From Bryum argenteum (taxonomy: Eukaryota; Streptophyta; Bryopsida; Bryales; Bryaceae), in assembly GCA_037043015.1 (NCBI GenBank), contig CM073324.1:13723013-13787012 (forward strand): a DNA stretch of 64,000 bases, in the 5' to 3' direction. Below the pieces are notes generated by a model. It was given only the letters and a program-made list of their open reading frames with translations. It was not told the DNA's origin and did not search any database. Shown here piece by piece: positions 12,005 to 24,685 of this stretch. A program made the position numbers and the translations under genes. Within the stretch, counting starts at the first letter, position 1, and each line of letters starts with the position of its first letter.

Positions 12005-13910
12005 TCAGGCCGCTCCGACGCCGAGAAAATCAATGAATGCAACCGCCGGGGGCTCGGGCGCGGGAGCCACATCTGGGTGGTCTTGATCCGTGGTGGACGA
12101 TGATACTGACCATGACGACACCCCCAGATTGAGCAGGTCCTTGCGTACAACTGAGTCGTGGTGCCGGTGTTGGATTCCGTGCCCGGAGAGCGCCATTGGC
12201 GTCCAGTTGGCCGTGTCCGGTCTGCAAAAGGCTGGCGCCGCGGGCCGCGCTGGACGCTCGAAATCGAACTGATCGCTGGGCTGGTGTTGAATCTGAGCGC
12301 GGCGAGTGGCGGTGGGGTAGTTTTTGTACAATTCTTCCACTTGATTCGCAAATGGGTTGGGCAGCGACGGGCTCCAGTGCACGCCTGAGTAACTTAGACT
12401 TCCCGGCAGCGTCGTCTTCAGTCCCACGAACGACTCCGGGGCTTGTGGCATTTCCAGAGTGCCGCCTCTCTCTGCTCGCGCTTCCGCCGCTCTGGTTAGC
12501 AGCCCTGAGCTAATAATCTGGCTGTCCAGAGGGTCCCATGAACGGCTCACTGCACAACAAATATACGCACTGTTAGCAACCAAAAAACACACACACATCT
12601 TACATATCAGAAAATGGTTGGAGATTGCAAAGGAAAGTACCTGCTGGTAGCGATGATGGGACTGTCAACGGTGCTGCGGTTCCAAACTCGTGGCCCGAAC
12701 GCTTTAATATCCTTGATGAAGCTTCGTCTGTGTGCGTTCTGGTGAAAGTGTTGGGCCGCGATGTTGGCGAGCCCGAGAGTGATGAGAGCGAGGACCTCGG
12801 GAGAGGTGTAGAGTCCGACTCGCCGGCCAACGCGTACTTCTCAATCCACGCAGTGAGGGATTCCGCGGACTGCTGCTGCTGCTGATGATGATTCCCGTTT
12901 GATCCGGTGGTGGTGATGGTGGTGTTGGTTGCGCGAGGCTTGCTGCTACCGCGGCGATTCAACTGCGCCTTGCGTCGCCCGTAGGCTCGCGACCGCTCAC
13001 GGTACTTACGCGCCATGACGACGTGCCAATGATTTTTCACGGCGTTGTCGGTCCGGCCTGGGAAGAGACGAGCGATCATGGCCCATTTGTTGCCGTGAAA
13101 CTGGTGCGCGGCCAGAAGCCGCTCTTCCTCTTCCTCTGTAAATGGGCGCCGGTTGATGCGCGGGTCTAGTTGATTGAACCACCGAAGCCTGCAGCTTTTG
13201 CCTGCAACACCACATCCCGAATCACAAGTCAGTAATATCCAATTTATCTCAAATTGGGCACAATCAGCGCGTTACGGTTACACTCCAATGTGCGACGTGA
13301 TTTTCGAGGACTTAACCTGAGTAGGAATCAAACAACAGACTAGTAGCGTAGAAATGAGACGGGCATTACCTGATCGGCCTTGCAGCTTCTCAGCAATCAG
13401 GTTCCAGTTCTGAGGTCCATACTGCGAGACGAGCTCCCGCAGCTTATCATCTTCCGCGGGGCGCCAGTGGCCACGCGGGCACAGCTTCGACTGCACACTG
13501 TCGCCATCCTTGACAAGAAATCTGTCATCCATGTCCTCGTGGTCGTCCTTCATATCCTCCTCCACACTGCCATGCTCCATATCGTCGTCGCTGGAGCCTC
13601 GCAAGCCGCGCCAGGCGTGCTCCTCGGCAGCGGACCCGAGCGCGTGGAAGGGAATGTTGGAGTGGCTCACGGGCGTGCCCGTGTCGGAGCCGGAGTTGGA
13701 AGTCCGCTCGCCGTCGGTGGTACCCCCCGTCTCGGCAGACGAGAATCCGCGCGACGCAATCAGGAAACTGACCCCTGGTTTCTCCTGAGCCGAATTCTGC
13801 AACGGCCATTGGGATCGCCCCTGCTGCTCCGAGTTCAAGTGATGAACCTGGCCCATGAGCTTCGCCGCGCCGGCCGACCATGAGTTCCCTCTCTCCTCCA
13901 TAACCACCAT
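12005..13910 (-). CDS. R2R3-MYB transcription factor (MYB52/54/56/105/117-like)
   Basis: Three exons fit cleanly: 13910-13370, 13201-12641 and 12549-12005, with GT-AG introns and matching phases, giving about 548 residues. The start is the ATG at 13910 ([11 protein letters not shown]). R2 lies at about residues 144-195 with Trp 149, 169 and 188. R3 lies at about 197-247 with Phe201, Trp220 and Trp239. Intron 1 falls in R2 at [18 protein letters not shown], a usual place in plant MYBs. The R3 end [10 protein letters not shown] and following basic stretch place it with the Arabidopsis MYB52/54/56/105/117 (LOF-type) branch, nuclear regulators of organ boundary, meristem and wall programmes. The long Ser/Asp-rich N-terminal extension and the His/Gln- and Ser-rich C-terminal half show no domain I know. 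Family placement is strong; the exact orthologue is not resolved. Confidence 0.93.
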
Positions 13911-15500
13911 CTTCACAATTCTCACGTAACTCTACTACCAACTATGTATTGATTTGCGTTGACCTTGCCAACTGACAGAAGAGAGAGAGCATACCCCCGA
14001 TGAGTGTCGTTTCAAGCTCGCGCCATTACCCGACATGCCAAGCTCTAAAACCATGAACCACTGAGCCCATGAAACGATCAACTAATACTGGTGATCGAAC
14101 ACAAGCAACTCCTCACACAAGCAACACGCGAGCCGAGTTTGCTGTCCTTCCAAACACCTTTACACATCCTCAACACAATGTACGCGGTCCGGCGATTGCA
14201 ACTGTCTCCTAAAGCTCCTGTATGTACACGAATCTAAACCCGCTTTAGACGAACAGTCCAAGCGCCAAGTCGGTTTCAGGAGAAAAGAGGCGTCTCGGTC
14301 GTGGAACGAGTCGGGGCTCATGGACGACGACGCAGACTGCAGAGAATGAAACATGCACAGCATTCGTGTGTTCAAATCCAACACATTGCGAAAACATTAC
14401 GCGTGCAGGTCATTGTAACTGACTAACTATCTAGCTCCAACGTTCCCCGGTGCATCAACAGAACAGCTGCGAAGAATAACCCTTCCAGAGCAACGAATCG
14501 CTACGTAACTGTCTGGACTGCTTTTTCCATGTGCGTCACGGGTCCACGAACGCTGGCGCTCCCGACCGCTTAAAGCTAGAAGCTCTTGGATTGGAGCTTG
14601 GAACCTCTCGCAACGTGAAGTGCTTGCCAAAAGCCTTGACGACAAGGACCTGGGTGGGCTATATACTGGTCCGCCTCGACATGGGGACAAGAGTGAGAGC
14701 GAAGCCGAACTGGGTCCCTAGAAGCCGACTGAAGCTACCATTCTACACGAGAGGAAAATACTAAAACTACTACTCGCGACGACGACGACGACGCAATGAA
14801 TGGAACCAGTCTGACATCATCCACCATGCGTTCGCTGGAGCCAACTGAGTTACTATTAAAGGGATGTAAGTTTCGATACTGGGATCCGGGCCGGACAGCC
14901 TGATTTCGTTGAACACGGTAACAGCTAAAGTAAGTAGGTGGGGCAACCCGATGAAGACTCAGTTGCTGCTTGCTGCATATCAATCATCTCCCACAACCAA
15001 AAGAGTTTCAAAAAGGATGATTGATACAGGAGTTGGTGCTTGCGCAATCTAAGGACGTCCGAGCCGGGGGTAAGGTAAAGGCCGGTAAGTTAAAATGCCC
15101 ATCCAAGCAGTTTGATTCTCCAGGCAGTTCTGTGCCAAGGTTCAGAAGCATTCTTCAAATACATTGATTGATTAAAGAAGGAAAAAAAGAGAAAAGAAAA
15201 AGAAGTCCATCCAACGTGCACTGGAATCGATTTTCATCTGCTCAGTCAGAGCAGCACTTGTCTGTCAATTGATTATTTGGTGTGTCTACCATTTGGGCGT
15301 TCCATCATTACGCCACGGCCGTGCAAGGCGTTGTCGCGAAGCCAGTGGTGGTGGCAACCATAAAGACGAGCGAGTAGCACCCGTTGCTAGTCATTCTATA
15401 AATAATGACTTGCGAATTTTTGCGACACTGGTGGAGTAAATAACAAGATTCAGGACCCCACAAGGATTGCAAAAACAGGCACCCGAAGATTCTCGCTCTC
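13911..15500 (-). promoter_or_regulatory. Upstream/5' UTR region of the MYB gene with a possible TATA box
   Basis: On the minus strand a TATATAG motif lies at about 14658-14666, followed by GC-rich DNA down to the MYB start about 750 bases away. This would imply a long leader or an unseen leader intron. A (GAC)n run lies at 14774-14793. No other gene is supported here, although many short frames are open because the DNA is GC-richer than its surroundings. Confidence 0.3.
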
Positions 15501-15822
15501 GTGATGAGGAATCATTTGGAGGTTATTAATATCCATGAATCCAGTATGGGACGCTCCTTGCCCTCTGCCTCGTTTTCAGCTTCCATGCCATGCTCGTCGC
15601 CCACCAGCGGAACTTGTGCTGCTCCTCACTCTCGCAATACAGTAACCAACAACAAACACAAAAGCAAAAGCCTGGCCACTGGCCACTTCACAAAACACAA
15701 ATTCCCCAAATCTCTACCTTTCGCGACACCAAATCGCCCCCCCCCCCCCTCCCCCCGCTGATCGGTGCCGCACCCGAATTGGTGCTGGCTCCTGTTGACT
15801 TGCTTATCAGAATGTGCCGGAT
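15501..15822. other. GC-rich intergenic patch with C-tract
   Basis: A plus-strand frame at 15501-15761 is Ser/Pro/His-rich and looks non-coding. A C-tract interrupted by one T lies at about 15738-15756. No gene is supported. Confidence 0.3.
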
Positions 15823-15890
15823 CAACCCCTAAATATCCTTAAGACCCGAAATGGGTTTTTCGAGGTTCTGGTCAGTGAGGCAAAAATCAA
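15823..15890. mobile_element. Isolated piggyBac-type terminus
   Basis: TCAACCCCTAAATATCC is followed by a hairpin CTTAAGACCCGAAATGGG...TTTTTCG. This matches the reverse complement of the family B2 right end (CCCCTAACTCTCC, then AAAACCCGAAACGGG). The TTAA has become TCAA. I could not find the matching opposite terminus in the following 2 kb. Confidence 0.5.
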
Positions 15891-16207
15891 TAGTTTGTAT
15901 GAATTTTTTACAGGAGGTGGGTATTTCTATGAAGATGGTGTGGTAAATTTTTTTAAAGAAATTATGATTTTTCAGCTTGATTGAGCATTTGTTTGATTTC
16001 GTTGGGCAGGTGGGGCAATGCTCTAAGCCAACCATGGCTCTTGTTAGAGAATGGAGGGCAGCATGCATTAGTGCTTGCAATTTGAGAGGGAAGGGGGTTT
16101 AGAGTGGGATTAGGAGAGCTCCATGATACAATGAAAACCGTACATGTAGATTACTTGTGGCTATATATGAATAAGAGAAAATGCAATATAAATCTATTTC
16201 TTGACAT

Positions 16208-16303
16208 AAAAACCTACCTAATCAAATATGTTATGAATATTTTTTAAGGTCGTCTTAAAACCTACCTAATCAAATATGTTGTGAATATTTTTTAAGGTCG
16301 TCT
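16208..16303. repeat. 48-bp tandem duplication
   Basis: Two adjacent, nearly identical 48-bp units (AAAACCTACCTAATCAAATA... to ...TTTTTTAAGGTCGTCT) differ at one or two positions. No function is visible. Confidence 0.85.
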
Positions 16304-16386
16304 AAGTTGCCAGGAAATAATTCCAAAACCCGATTAAGAAACCAATGTATTTTCACAGGTCGCCCTCGTTTTGTATATAAGTTGTT

Positions 16387-17010
16387 TTGTCTTTCTCTAT
16401 AATTTCTCGTGAATTAGCATCTAAAGGGTTCTTTGATAGGCATAAACAGATGGTGTTGGTAGTTAATGGAATAAAGGTTAGCTTTGTGAGTATCCATAGG
16501 GTGCAACAAAAAGATTTCTTTTTTTTGCTTGTAGAGACTCGCCATCAACTCCGGGAATTACAAGAAACCTTTGGCCCATATTTCCACACTAAATGGAGGG
16601 AAAAAAAAATTAAAAAATAAATAAAAAAATAAAAAAATAAAATAAAAAAATAAATCATTACGACTCTTGGCGGCTCCTTCATTTGGATTCAAAAGTTTGT
16701 GAAAAAAATTGTATGTTCAAGTTTTGGAATTAGAGTTGTAAGAAATAGTCTACAAGCATGGGTAGAAAGGTGGAGCTTGCATAAAGACACGATTAGCAGA
16801 CTCCTCCAATTGTTAGATCCACTTCACGTGCGCACTGTGTCAATTCGGAGGAAAACTAGAAAAGGGCCCCTAGATCCGGATTCCAAAACCTATAAACATT
16901 ACTCCTGTAGAGAAGTTGTTGATGTGCTTCGATTTAGAGCACTTTCGGTGGTTGAAACTAAATGGTTCGGTAGTCCACGTAATTATAAGTTACGCTGGCT
17001 TAATACCTAG
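16387..17010 (+). pseudogene. Broken ORF pair with a piggyBac-element-linked domain
   Basis: Two plus-strand frames (16387-16620 and 16699-17010) flank an A/T-rich low-complexity stretch. The second encodes a segment with the pattern I-x2-LL-x-LLD-x2-H-x-R-x5-R-x-K (for example ISRLLQLLDPLHVRTVSIRR). It is followed by a His/Tyr-containing stretch and VVDVLRF. This parallels IHDLLSLLDQKHLRSLRVRK...AAHILGW encoded just upstream of the piggyBac transposase at 38416-37976. The isolated piggyBac-type terminus at 15823 precedes it on the 5' side. I read it as a decayed relative of that ORF; its function is unknown. Confidence 0.4.
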
Positions 17011-17743
17011 GATAAAATTGCATTAGAAAGGAAGCTAGATCAACATGGACTTTAAGGCTTAGAATTGTCGCCATGAATGCTTGGCGAGGTAGAGTGCAAC
17101 GAGATATTCGTCAAATTTGCATCATATGCCAATGCAACTCAAAAAAGATAGTTTTGCACAAATTTGGTGGTACTCTTTTGTCCAAATCGTATGGAAGTGG
17201 TGTGCCACTTCACTTGCACGTCTTACTAGCTCATAACATGGTCTAGCGCTAGGGAACTCCTAGGTCCAATGGGCCATCAATTTGAATTGGAAGTACTATA
17301 TCTTTGCCAATCACATGCCCAACCTCTTTTCATTGATCGATAGACTTTGGCTGCTACTCAGAGGGTTAGAGGGTTAGTATTGTGGACTTTCTCCAATGAG
17401 AGAAGGATGTTACATTTAATGTGAAAGATGGAGTAAGAAGAAGTTGGAAGCCGCCTTGTCGAGTAGTTTAATAGATTATTAAAAACTTGTTTGGAGGAAA
17501 ACTTTAGCTTAGTGCAAAAAGATCCCGGAGCAAGTAGGAAGGATTGCTTCTCCAATTTCAAAAGAATTGGTGCCGCAATGAAATTCTAGCAAAATGGGAG
17601 ATTAGTAGTCCCATTTGGAAGTTTATAGTCACTAATTAGGAAGTTGTATAATTGTAGTTTTATTCTCTAATATCTAACTATTGTTGACTAACCACTAACC
17701 TTTGGCCGGGACGTGGGCCTCGGCTTACGCCGAACCTCGCTTC

Positions 17744-17822
17744 CCTTGATAGTGGCCCATGATTTTTCAAGGACTTCTACAGCGTAATTACAGAAACGGG
17801 TCTCACATGTGAATAGGCCCTA
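17744..17822. repeat. Short dispersed repeat shared with about 51948-52040
   Basis: The reverse complement of the sequence around CAAGGACTTCTACAG and GTCTCACATGTGAATAGGCC recurs near 51950 (CCATGTGAGAC, then CTGTAGAAGTCCTTG). Ends are unclear; probably a small MITE. Confidence 0.4.
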
Positions 17823-18385
17823 AGTTACAAGTGAGCAAAGCTCCAGTTTCCTACCTTCCAGTCACTTTCTCACTATAAAAAACCACTTGTTGTAGTAAGG
17901 TACTTGTTTCCACTATTCTCTTGAGATATGGGGTGTACAGTGTACGGCATGATTCGCAGCCTCGAAGCTCCGGGGATCAAATCAGGCACGGCAAAATCCT
18001 TTCCACTAAATAGAATCGAACAGCCTTTCCTTCTCATTTTTGGCACCCAGTTTCTGGATTTTGGCATTTCGGACAGTGGAATTTGCTTTCTGTTGCATTT
18101 GTACTTCCATTATCCTTGTGCCGTTTCGTTTATATGGTGATATATACATATTTATATATATACATACTACTGTGCCTGAAACTCAGGGTATCGCCGTTCT
18201 GCCGCTAGTAAGGTCAACTGTCATGGAAGTAAAAGGTTGAAAAAGATGATCGCCTACGCTACAACAGCTTCAATGGTGTTCAAAGTCTTACTATTACTAC
18301 TGTAGTAGTTGCGATGTTGTCAGACTTGAATTTAGAGACTCCAAGTTTGTTGTGTCATAAAACTCCAAGGAATAGAAGCTTTCGC

Positions 18386-19367
18386 TAAACCCCTAAACGT
18401 CTCAGCCTATTTTTAGCAGAAAAGCACATGTCCATAGAATTCGTCATAGATAAAAATGAAGAGAAGCTATTAAGATCTCAACCGTACAAACTTGTAATGG
18501 ACTTATTGAAGATCATGTGGACCAAAATTTGAGTCATGAGGCCTTATAGATCGAGAGATCATAACATAATAATACTAAAAACAAACTGCAAAATTTCTTC
18601 ATTATCACTTTGAGGTTGAAATGCTACCAATATACCTATTGCAATGAAAAAATCACCAACTAGAAAGATGTTCACCTTCATCTTAATAAGTCCTTTACCC
18701 AAAAAAAATTCATCAAAAAAATTTCTTGGCTCAAATAAAAGCCATGCAATGGTAAAAACTGCCGAAAATTTTACAAAGGAAAAATAGTACAAAATTGGAC
18801 CCTTTGCATTCAATTTCATGCCTTATCTTCAAAACATCTTCGATCTTGTTAAGGTTTCTACCACTTAGACTAGACTCTAATTTGAGGATATCCCAAAAAA
18901 TTAAGTTGAAATTCAACGGTGGATGAAGGAGATATAGCTCCTCAAATATCATCCATTTTCTCACTTTTTCTGTTGACAAAACATCATTGCAAAGCCAATA
19001 GCAAAATCATTTGGATCAAAAAACTTCTCACTACAAAGTTGTTAAGAATCACCTTAAGATCATGAATATGAAAAAAAAAAATCATTAAAAACTATTTTTG
19101 GTTTCACATAATTGGCTTGCAATGGTAATACATGCCCCATGCTTGGAAACCCAAAAACAAGAGCTGTCTTCACTAAAGTGCATTTCATTAATTCATACTT
19201 TATTGTATGGGCTTGCAAATTCTACAACACAAACTAGACTTGATTTGGAACCTAACCCAAGTGATTTCATCCAAAACGGACCTCGGATGAAGAAGATATG
19301 GCTATTCGAAGTTTCTACCCTCCATCCAAAATGTAGAAAAACGACATTGGGGACGTTTAGGGGTTAA
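18386..19367. mobile_element. piggyBac-type MITE, family C (about 970 bp)
   Basis: Left terminus CCCCTAAACGTC at 18390 and right terminus GACGTTTAGGGG ending at 19363. The right flank is TTAA, and the left is TAAA (one base off). The interior matches the copies at 21573-22550 and 50603-51582. Short ORFs inside are not conserved coding sequence. Confidence 0.85.
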
Positions 19368-19414
19368 GAGTCTAGGTAGCTGTTCATTTCTTGATTGTAC
19401 TTAGTATCATGTCC

Positions 19415-19530
19415 GGATTTCTCCTTGTCTGGTGGGCATTGAGTTATTAGCATTACGAACAGACACTTCATTCACGCGGACCGCTTAGAAAGGGACCGGA
19501 GTTTCTATCTATTTATTTACAAAATACTGA
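19415..19530 (+). mobile_element. SINE 3' fragment
   Basis: Contains the SINE 3' blocks CATTACGAACAGACACTTCA and AGAAAGGGACCGGAGTTTCT, ending in a TATCTATTTATTT tail. The 5' part is absent. It lies 50 bp downstream of a family C MITE. Confidence 0.7.
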
Positions 19531-20194
19531 AAATAGCTCGCTGAGCAAGTTACTTGCTCAGGTTCATATTGTAATGATTCCTCAATTAATTGATACATTA
19601 ATTGTTAAAAAAAATTAAAGTTTTAAAGTTTTTTATTGCGTTGTTTATCCTTTGGTAAGATAATAAAAGTTTGTTGGATTAGAAGTGTGCTCTATGTAGT
19701 AACCAACTCAAGAAGATATTTTATGGTGGAAGGCATGTGTATTAGTCATAAATGCAGGCATGTACTTTGGCAAATGTGTTTGTGATATGCATGAATGAAG
19801 GAGTACAAGAATATTCTTGTACTTTGAAAGATTAAATAAGTAATCATGTCTAAAGTATATGTACTTGAGTATTATTTCTTGTAATTATAAATGTGTCTGA
19901 TGAGAATAATTCACACTCATCAATGGTACAAAGAGGAAATGTATTTATGTGGAAGATTCTTGACACAAATATAGGAAGTATTCTTATATACAAAACATTC
20001 TTTGTATTTCTATACCCATGGTAGTGTTTACAATTTTAGAGATTTTAACTTTTATATTCTAGTATTCTCAAAATTGTGAATAGTCTGAGAATGCCAACTT
20101 TCAATGCAAGGTGATTTTTATTTTTATATTAATGTGATTTCAAGGATGTAACCATTAGATCTAGTATTTAATGTGTGCATGTATTTGTACATCA

Positions 20195-20480
20195 AATCTA
20201 TTATGTGCGGCAAATAGTTTGTTTTGTTTTGTAATTGACATCTTGGGAACCATCACTCGCATGAGGGTGCATGAGGTGTGAGTGGAAGCAAGTGTTTTTG
20301 AAGAGGTGCGTGCAACAATCGGATTGGGAAACAAGTCGATCAATCCCAAGATAGTGAATTACCAAGTAGTTCTGACCTCCAAATCATCAAAAATTACAAA
20401 AATGACCTAATTTTAGGTTTAGCAGAAAAACAAGAGGGGCATGGTGAAAGTATTTAAGTAGGCATGGCAACGCCGAGACG
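20195..20480. repeat. Single copy of the 53.7-54.5 kb tandem-repeat unit
   Basis: The blocks GGCAAATAGTTTGTTTTGTT, CATCTTGGGAACC and GAGGTGTGAGTGGAAGC match the repeated unit at 53.7-54.5 kb. Confidence 0.55.
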
Positions 20481-20539
20481 GCATACTAGTTCTAAACTCA
20501 AATTCATTGTGCAAAAGGAGTTGAAGTGTTTTACTCTTG

Positions 20540-20660
20540 TTTTTAGGGGAATTAGGTACGTGTTTACATGCATGTTATCCTCATAGGACCTATGAAACCT
20601 AAAGAAATGCTTAATTACGCACATAGAGTTCAACTGAAACTCAAACATAAAAGCATGTCT

Positions 20661-20701
<41 letters not shown>

Positions 20702-20950
20702 AAAGAAAAGAGAAAAGAAAAGAAGAAGAAGAAAAAGAAAAGAAAAAAGTGAAGCATTTTGAAACAAAAATAAATAAATCAATATATAAAAGTCTCAATC
20801 TTTGGTAAATTTCTGAAGTTTCCAAGATTTGAATATTTGATGAATTTTAGGCAGATATTGAGAATATATGAGCATAAACCGTAATTTTTGGCAAATATTA
20901 GTATGCCCTAATAGTATTTTCAAACCTTGAGAGAAAATGTAAAAAAAATG
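20540..20950. repeat. Dispersed repeat K with an internal poly-A tract
   Basis: A run of 38 A at 20662-20699 followed by AAAAG/AAGAAG units sits inside a repeat. The flanks match 43900-44310 on both sides of its own poly-A (CTCATAGGAC...TAAAGAAA upstream; GAGAATATATGAG and CCCTAATAGT downstream). The A-tract is therefore internal to the repeat, not a retroposon tail. Confidence 0.65.
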
Positions 20951-20989
20951 TAAAAAAAAAGACAATTTGAATAACAATTTGAAATCTTG

Positions 20990-21504
20990 AAGCGCCAGAA
21001 CTTCGTTATCTAGACTCCATTTTGGAGGAAATCGCATGGGTTTGGTCCTCCTAAGTTAAAGCAAGTTTACTTTGTGTGAATAAAAGTTCTAGACCAATGC
21101 AAGTTATTATAAATCGTTTATGGGTTTTCAAACATTGGCCATGTTTTACCATTGCAAATCAATTATGGAAATCCATTTAGATTTAATCAATAATTTTTTT
21201 GCATAAGTAACTTCTTAAAATGAATTATAACAACTTCGCAGCTGGAAGAAATTTGATTTGGATACTTTAGCTCAGGATTTGCAATCATGGTTCTATGTTG
21301 AAAAAATTGAAAATAAATGGTTTTTTAAGAGTTGTTTCTCCTTCATTCATTGTTGGATTTTAACTTTGTTTGTTGAGTTTGATTTTAGTTTGAATCTTGT
21401 CTTGGTACAAACTTTAAGTTCATCCAACATGTAAGATAGTTATGGCATAGACTTTCGTATAAGGGGTCTAGATTTGGAAAAAAAATCTTTGTAAAATTTG
21501 GTAT

Positions 21505-21506
<2 letters not shown>
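20990..21506. mobile_element. Old partial family C element
   Basis: It aligns with the family C interior in the orientation of the 50603 copy (CTTGAAGCGCCAGAACTTCG, CATGTTTTACCATTGCAA, GATTTGCAATCATG) but with many changes and no intact terminus. A run of 38 T (21507-21544) borders it. Confidence 0.6.
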
Positions 21507-21546
<40 letters not shown>

Positions 21547-21572
21547 AGAGGCATCATTTGCACAAAGAAAGT

Positions 21573-22550
21573 TTAACCCCTGTACGTCCTTGGGGTATTT
21601 TTAGCCAAAAACTCATTTTCAAAAAAAGTGATATAGATGAAAATAAAGATAAGCTATTCAGATCTCAACCGTACAAACTTGTAATAGACTTGTAGTAGAT
21701 CATGTGGACCAAAACTTGACTCATGGGACCTCATAGATTGCCAGACCATAACATATTAGTGCGCAAAACAGGCTACAAAATACCATCATTTCCACTTTGA
21801 AGTGAAAATACTATCAACATGAAATTTGCAATCTAAAATCAGCAACTAGAAAGTTGTTCATCTTCATCTCAAAGACATTCTTGTACCAAAAAAATTCATC
21901 GAAAAAAAATCTTGGCTCAAATAGTAGCCTTGTAGTCGTGAAAACTCCCAAAAATTTTACAAAGGAAAAATAGTCCAAAACTAGACCCCTCGCACTCAAA
22001 TCCATGCCTTTTCTTCAATATATCCTCGATTGGGTCAAGGTTTCTACCACTAAAACTAGACTATAATTGGAATCCATCCCAAAAAATAAAGTCAAAATCT
22101 AACGGTGAATGTAGGAAATCTAGCTCTTCAAAAATCATCCATTTTTTCACTTTTTTCATCGTAGAAACATCATTGCAAAGCCAATACCAAAGTTATCTAG
22201 ATCAAAAAACTTCCAACTACAAAGTTGTTGGGATGCATCTAAATATCAAACCTATGGAAAAAAATTCATGAAAAACTATTTTAGATTTCACATATTTGGC
22301 TTGCAATGGTAAAACATGCCAAATGTTTGAAACCCAAAAACAAAAGCTGCCTTCACTAAAATCCATGCCATTTATTCATACTTTATTTTGTGAGTCTGCA
22401 ATTTCTACTACATAAACTAGACTTGATTTGTGACCTAACCCAAGTGATTTCGTCAAAAACGGAGTTTGGATGAAGAAGTTATGGCTCTTCAAAGTTTCTG
22501 CCCTTCATCCAAAATGTCGTTTTTCGACACTAGGGACGTTTAGGGGTTAA
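21573..22550. mobile_element. piggyBac-type MITE, family C (970 bp), complete
   Basis: Perfect TTAA flanks at 21573-21576 and 22547-22550. Termini are CCCCTGTACGTCC and GGGACGTTTAGGGG. The right-end hairpin is TGTCG-TTTTT-CGACA. It is very similar over its length to the inverted copy at 50603-51582, which suggests recent amplification. It has no transposase ORF. Confidence 0.9.
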
Positions 22551-22998
22551 AGTGTTATTAAGACGGAGTTAAGAATTTTCTACTTCGTGAATTTTTCACC
22601 GCAGCAAGTCAAAGTGAAAATTCTGAATTTTTGCGATTTATTTTGGATACTAATAATTATGTTGCAATCTTGTATAAGATGTCATCACTTAAAATTCAAC
22701 CCACATGACCTACACCAACTTCACTAGAAGGTTGTAGGCTGAATTTGAGAATAAGTTACCTTCATGTTCATCAAAAAACACGTTTTTCAAAAATGTGTTT
22801 TATGGCTAATAAAAAATATGTTGGAATCTTTAAAGATTAATATATGAGGAAGTTGGGAGCATGAATGGTCTTGTTAAAGAGGTATGGGAAAACTCTATAA
22901 CCCTTGTAAAGTTCCAAGTTGACACATTCTACAATTAATAATTAAGAGCATGTTTAGAGTCCATACAACCCTAAACAAGCTTCATCATCCTATATGAA

Positions 22999-23690
22999 CT
23001 AACCCCTAAGGGTCCCTAGTATCAGGGAACGACAATCTAGATGAAGGACAAAAACTTTGAAGAGCCATAACTTCTCGTACAGACTCCGTTTTTGACAAAT
23101 TACTTAGGACGAGTCTCAAATCAGGTTTAATTTGTGAACTGAAAATTGCAAACCTATAAAATGAAGTATGAACCAATGGCAAGCACCAAAGGCAACTTCT
23201 TGTTTTGGGAATTCCAAATATGGGGCATGTTTACCTTCGCAAGCTATTTATGTGAAATGAAAAGTAGTTTACCAGGAAGTATATTGACACGATCTTTAGA
23301 TGCATCCTAACAATCTTCTGGTTGCAAGTTATTGATCCAAATAACTTTGGCATTGGATATGCAATGATGTTTCTACAATGAAAAAGTAAAAAAATAAATG
23401 ATTTTCGAAGAGCTATAACTCCATCCAATGTTAGATTTTGACTTTATTTTTTGAGATGGATTTCAACCATAGTCTATTTTCTAGTGATATAATCCTTAAC
23501 CTAACTGAAGATGTATTGATGATAGAGCATGAATTGAGTGCAAAGGGCCAAGTTTGAACTATTTTACATTAGAGAATATTGGGGCAATTTTCACGATTGC
23601 AAGGCTACTATTTAAGCCAAGTTATCTTTAAAGAAATAATTTGGTAAAAGAGTGTTTTTGAGATGAGTAAAAACACTATTGCAATACAAC
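22999..23690. mobile_element. Family C MITE, one end only
   Basis: It starts CTAA-CCCCTAAGGGTCCC and follows the family C hairpin-end sequence (GAACGACAATC, then TTTGAAGAGCCATAACTTCT). It continues to about 23690 and then loses similarity; the opposite terminus is missing. Confidence 0.75.
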
Positions 23691-23944
23691 ATGCAACATC
23701 TATCACATTACACGAAAGAAACTTTGAAAATAACCAGACACTACCAAATCTTCTAGACCCACCTTGAAACCACAAACTTACCTTCTACCTAACACTGCAT
23801 GCTCCCATGTAGAACACCAAACTAACTATACCCCTCTAATATTCAAACACTTGTTAAATATTCTATTACATATAGACTGCATGTTTATTTGATCACTATT
23901 AATAGTATCTATCTTCGAAAGGAGAGAGTAGTAATGTCACAAAG

Positions 23945-24030
23945 GCCCTTTGTCCGGGAAACACCGTGCCATTTACATTATGAACAGACAATTCAATCAC
24001 GCCGGCCTCTAAAAATATCTGAAGTTTTCT
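23945..24030 (+). mobile_element. SINE 3' fragment
   Basis: Retains CCCTTTGTCCGG, CATTATGAACAGACAATTCA and CACGCCGGCCTCT of the SINE 3' domain, then degenerates. Confidence 0.55.
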
Positions 24031-24073
24031 TCATATTATTATTGATGATTCTTGATAACAACTCCGTGTAAAT

Positions 24074-24341
24074 TTAACCCCTAAAGTTCCTTGATACAAA
24101 ATTGTTTAAATTATCAAAAAGAACCTTCTTCTACTTCACGTGCGAAGAAACTCAATCTAAGCATTGATTAGAAGATCCAATTGTAGGATCTTGAAGTTAA
24201 CTTGACCCTTTTCTCGAATGTCAAATTTGAACCGTTAATTTTTCTCCAATTTTGAGATTATAATGGTCAAAGTTGGCTGAATCTTCTCCGTGCGGAAATT
24301 CCAAAAAGTGATTTCCACTTTCTTGGACCTTTAGGGGTTAA
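24074..24341. mobile_element. piggyBac-type MITE, family B (260 bp)
   Basis: TTAA flanks at 24074-24077 and 24338-24341; termini CCCCTAAAGTTCC and GGACCTTTAGGGG. It is collinear with the ATAT-flanked copy at 8253-8520. The first AACCG motif has changed to AATTG, and the hairpin reads AAAAGTG-ATTTC-CACTTT, so both arms changed together. Confidence 0.9.
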
Positions 24342-24429
24342 AGGTTTTTGTTTTACAATTTGAAATATTCTTGCCTTAGTGTAGATGCAAGGCAACTACG
24401 TGAAAATGAGCAAGCACAAGGGGCACATG

Positions 24430-24685
24430 TAAAAGAGTGCGACAAACGTTTCTCAAAGCCCCAATCAGCCGATGAGATTTTTTCTTTAGAATCCGTGGAA
24501 TTTTGAATTTAGAACCCCCCCCCCCCTACCATTTTTAATACTTTGAATTCAGAAATGAGGTTTGCAGTCCCAAATTACTCTTAGAGACTACTCCTTGGCA
24601 TTTTAGGCCTAAACATTAAAAATTTAAGGGGCTCTTTACCCCTCCCCCACCCTAGCCCCCGAGAAACGCTCGTCGCATTGATTTA
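24430..24685. mobile_element. MITE G, copy 1
   Basis: Imperfect inverted ends: AAGAGTGCGACAAACGTTTC on the left and GAAACGCTCGTCGCATTGAT on the right. The interior has an 11-12 base C-tract. The second copy at 26225-26463 shares the ends and the interior (AAATGCCAAGGA, TTTGAATTCA). The superfamily is not clear from its short flanks. Confidence 0.65.

Noticed and set aside
20568..20762. Lys-rich ORF over the poly-A tract, and Phe-rich ORF on the other strand
   Set aside because: Both are translations of the A-tract and AAAAG repeats.
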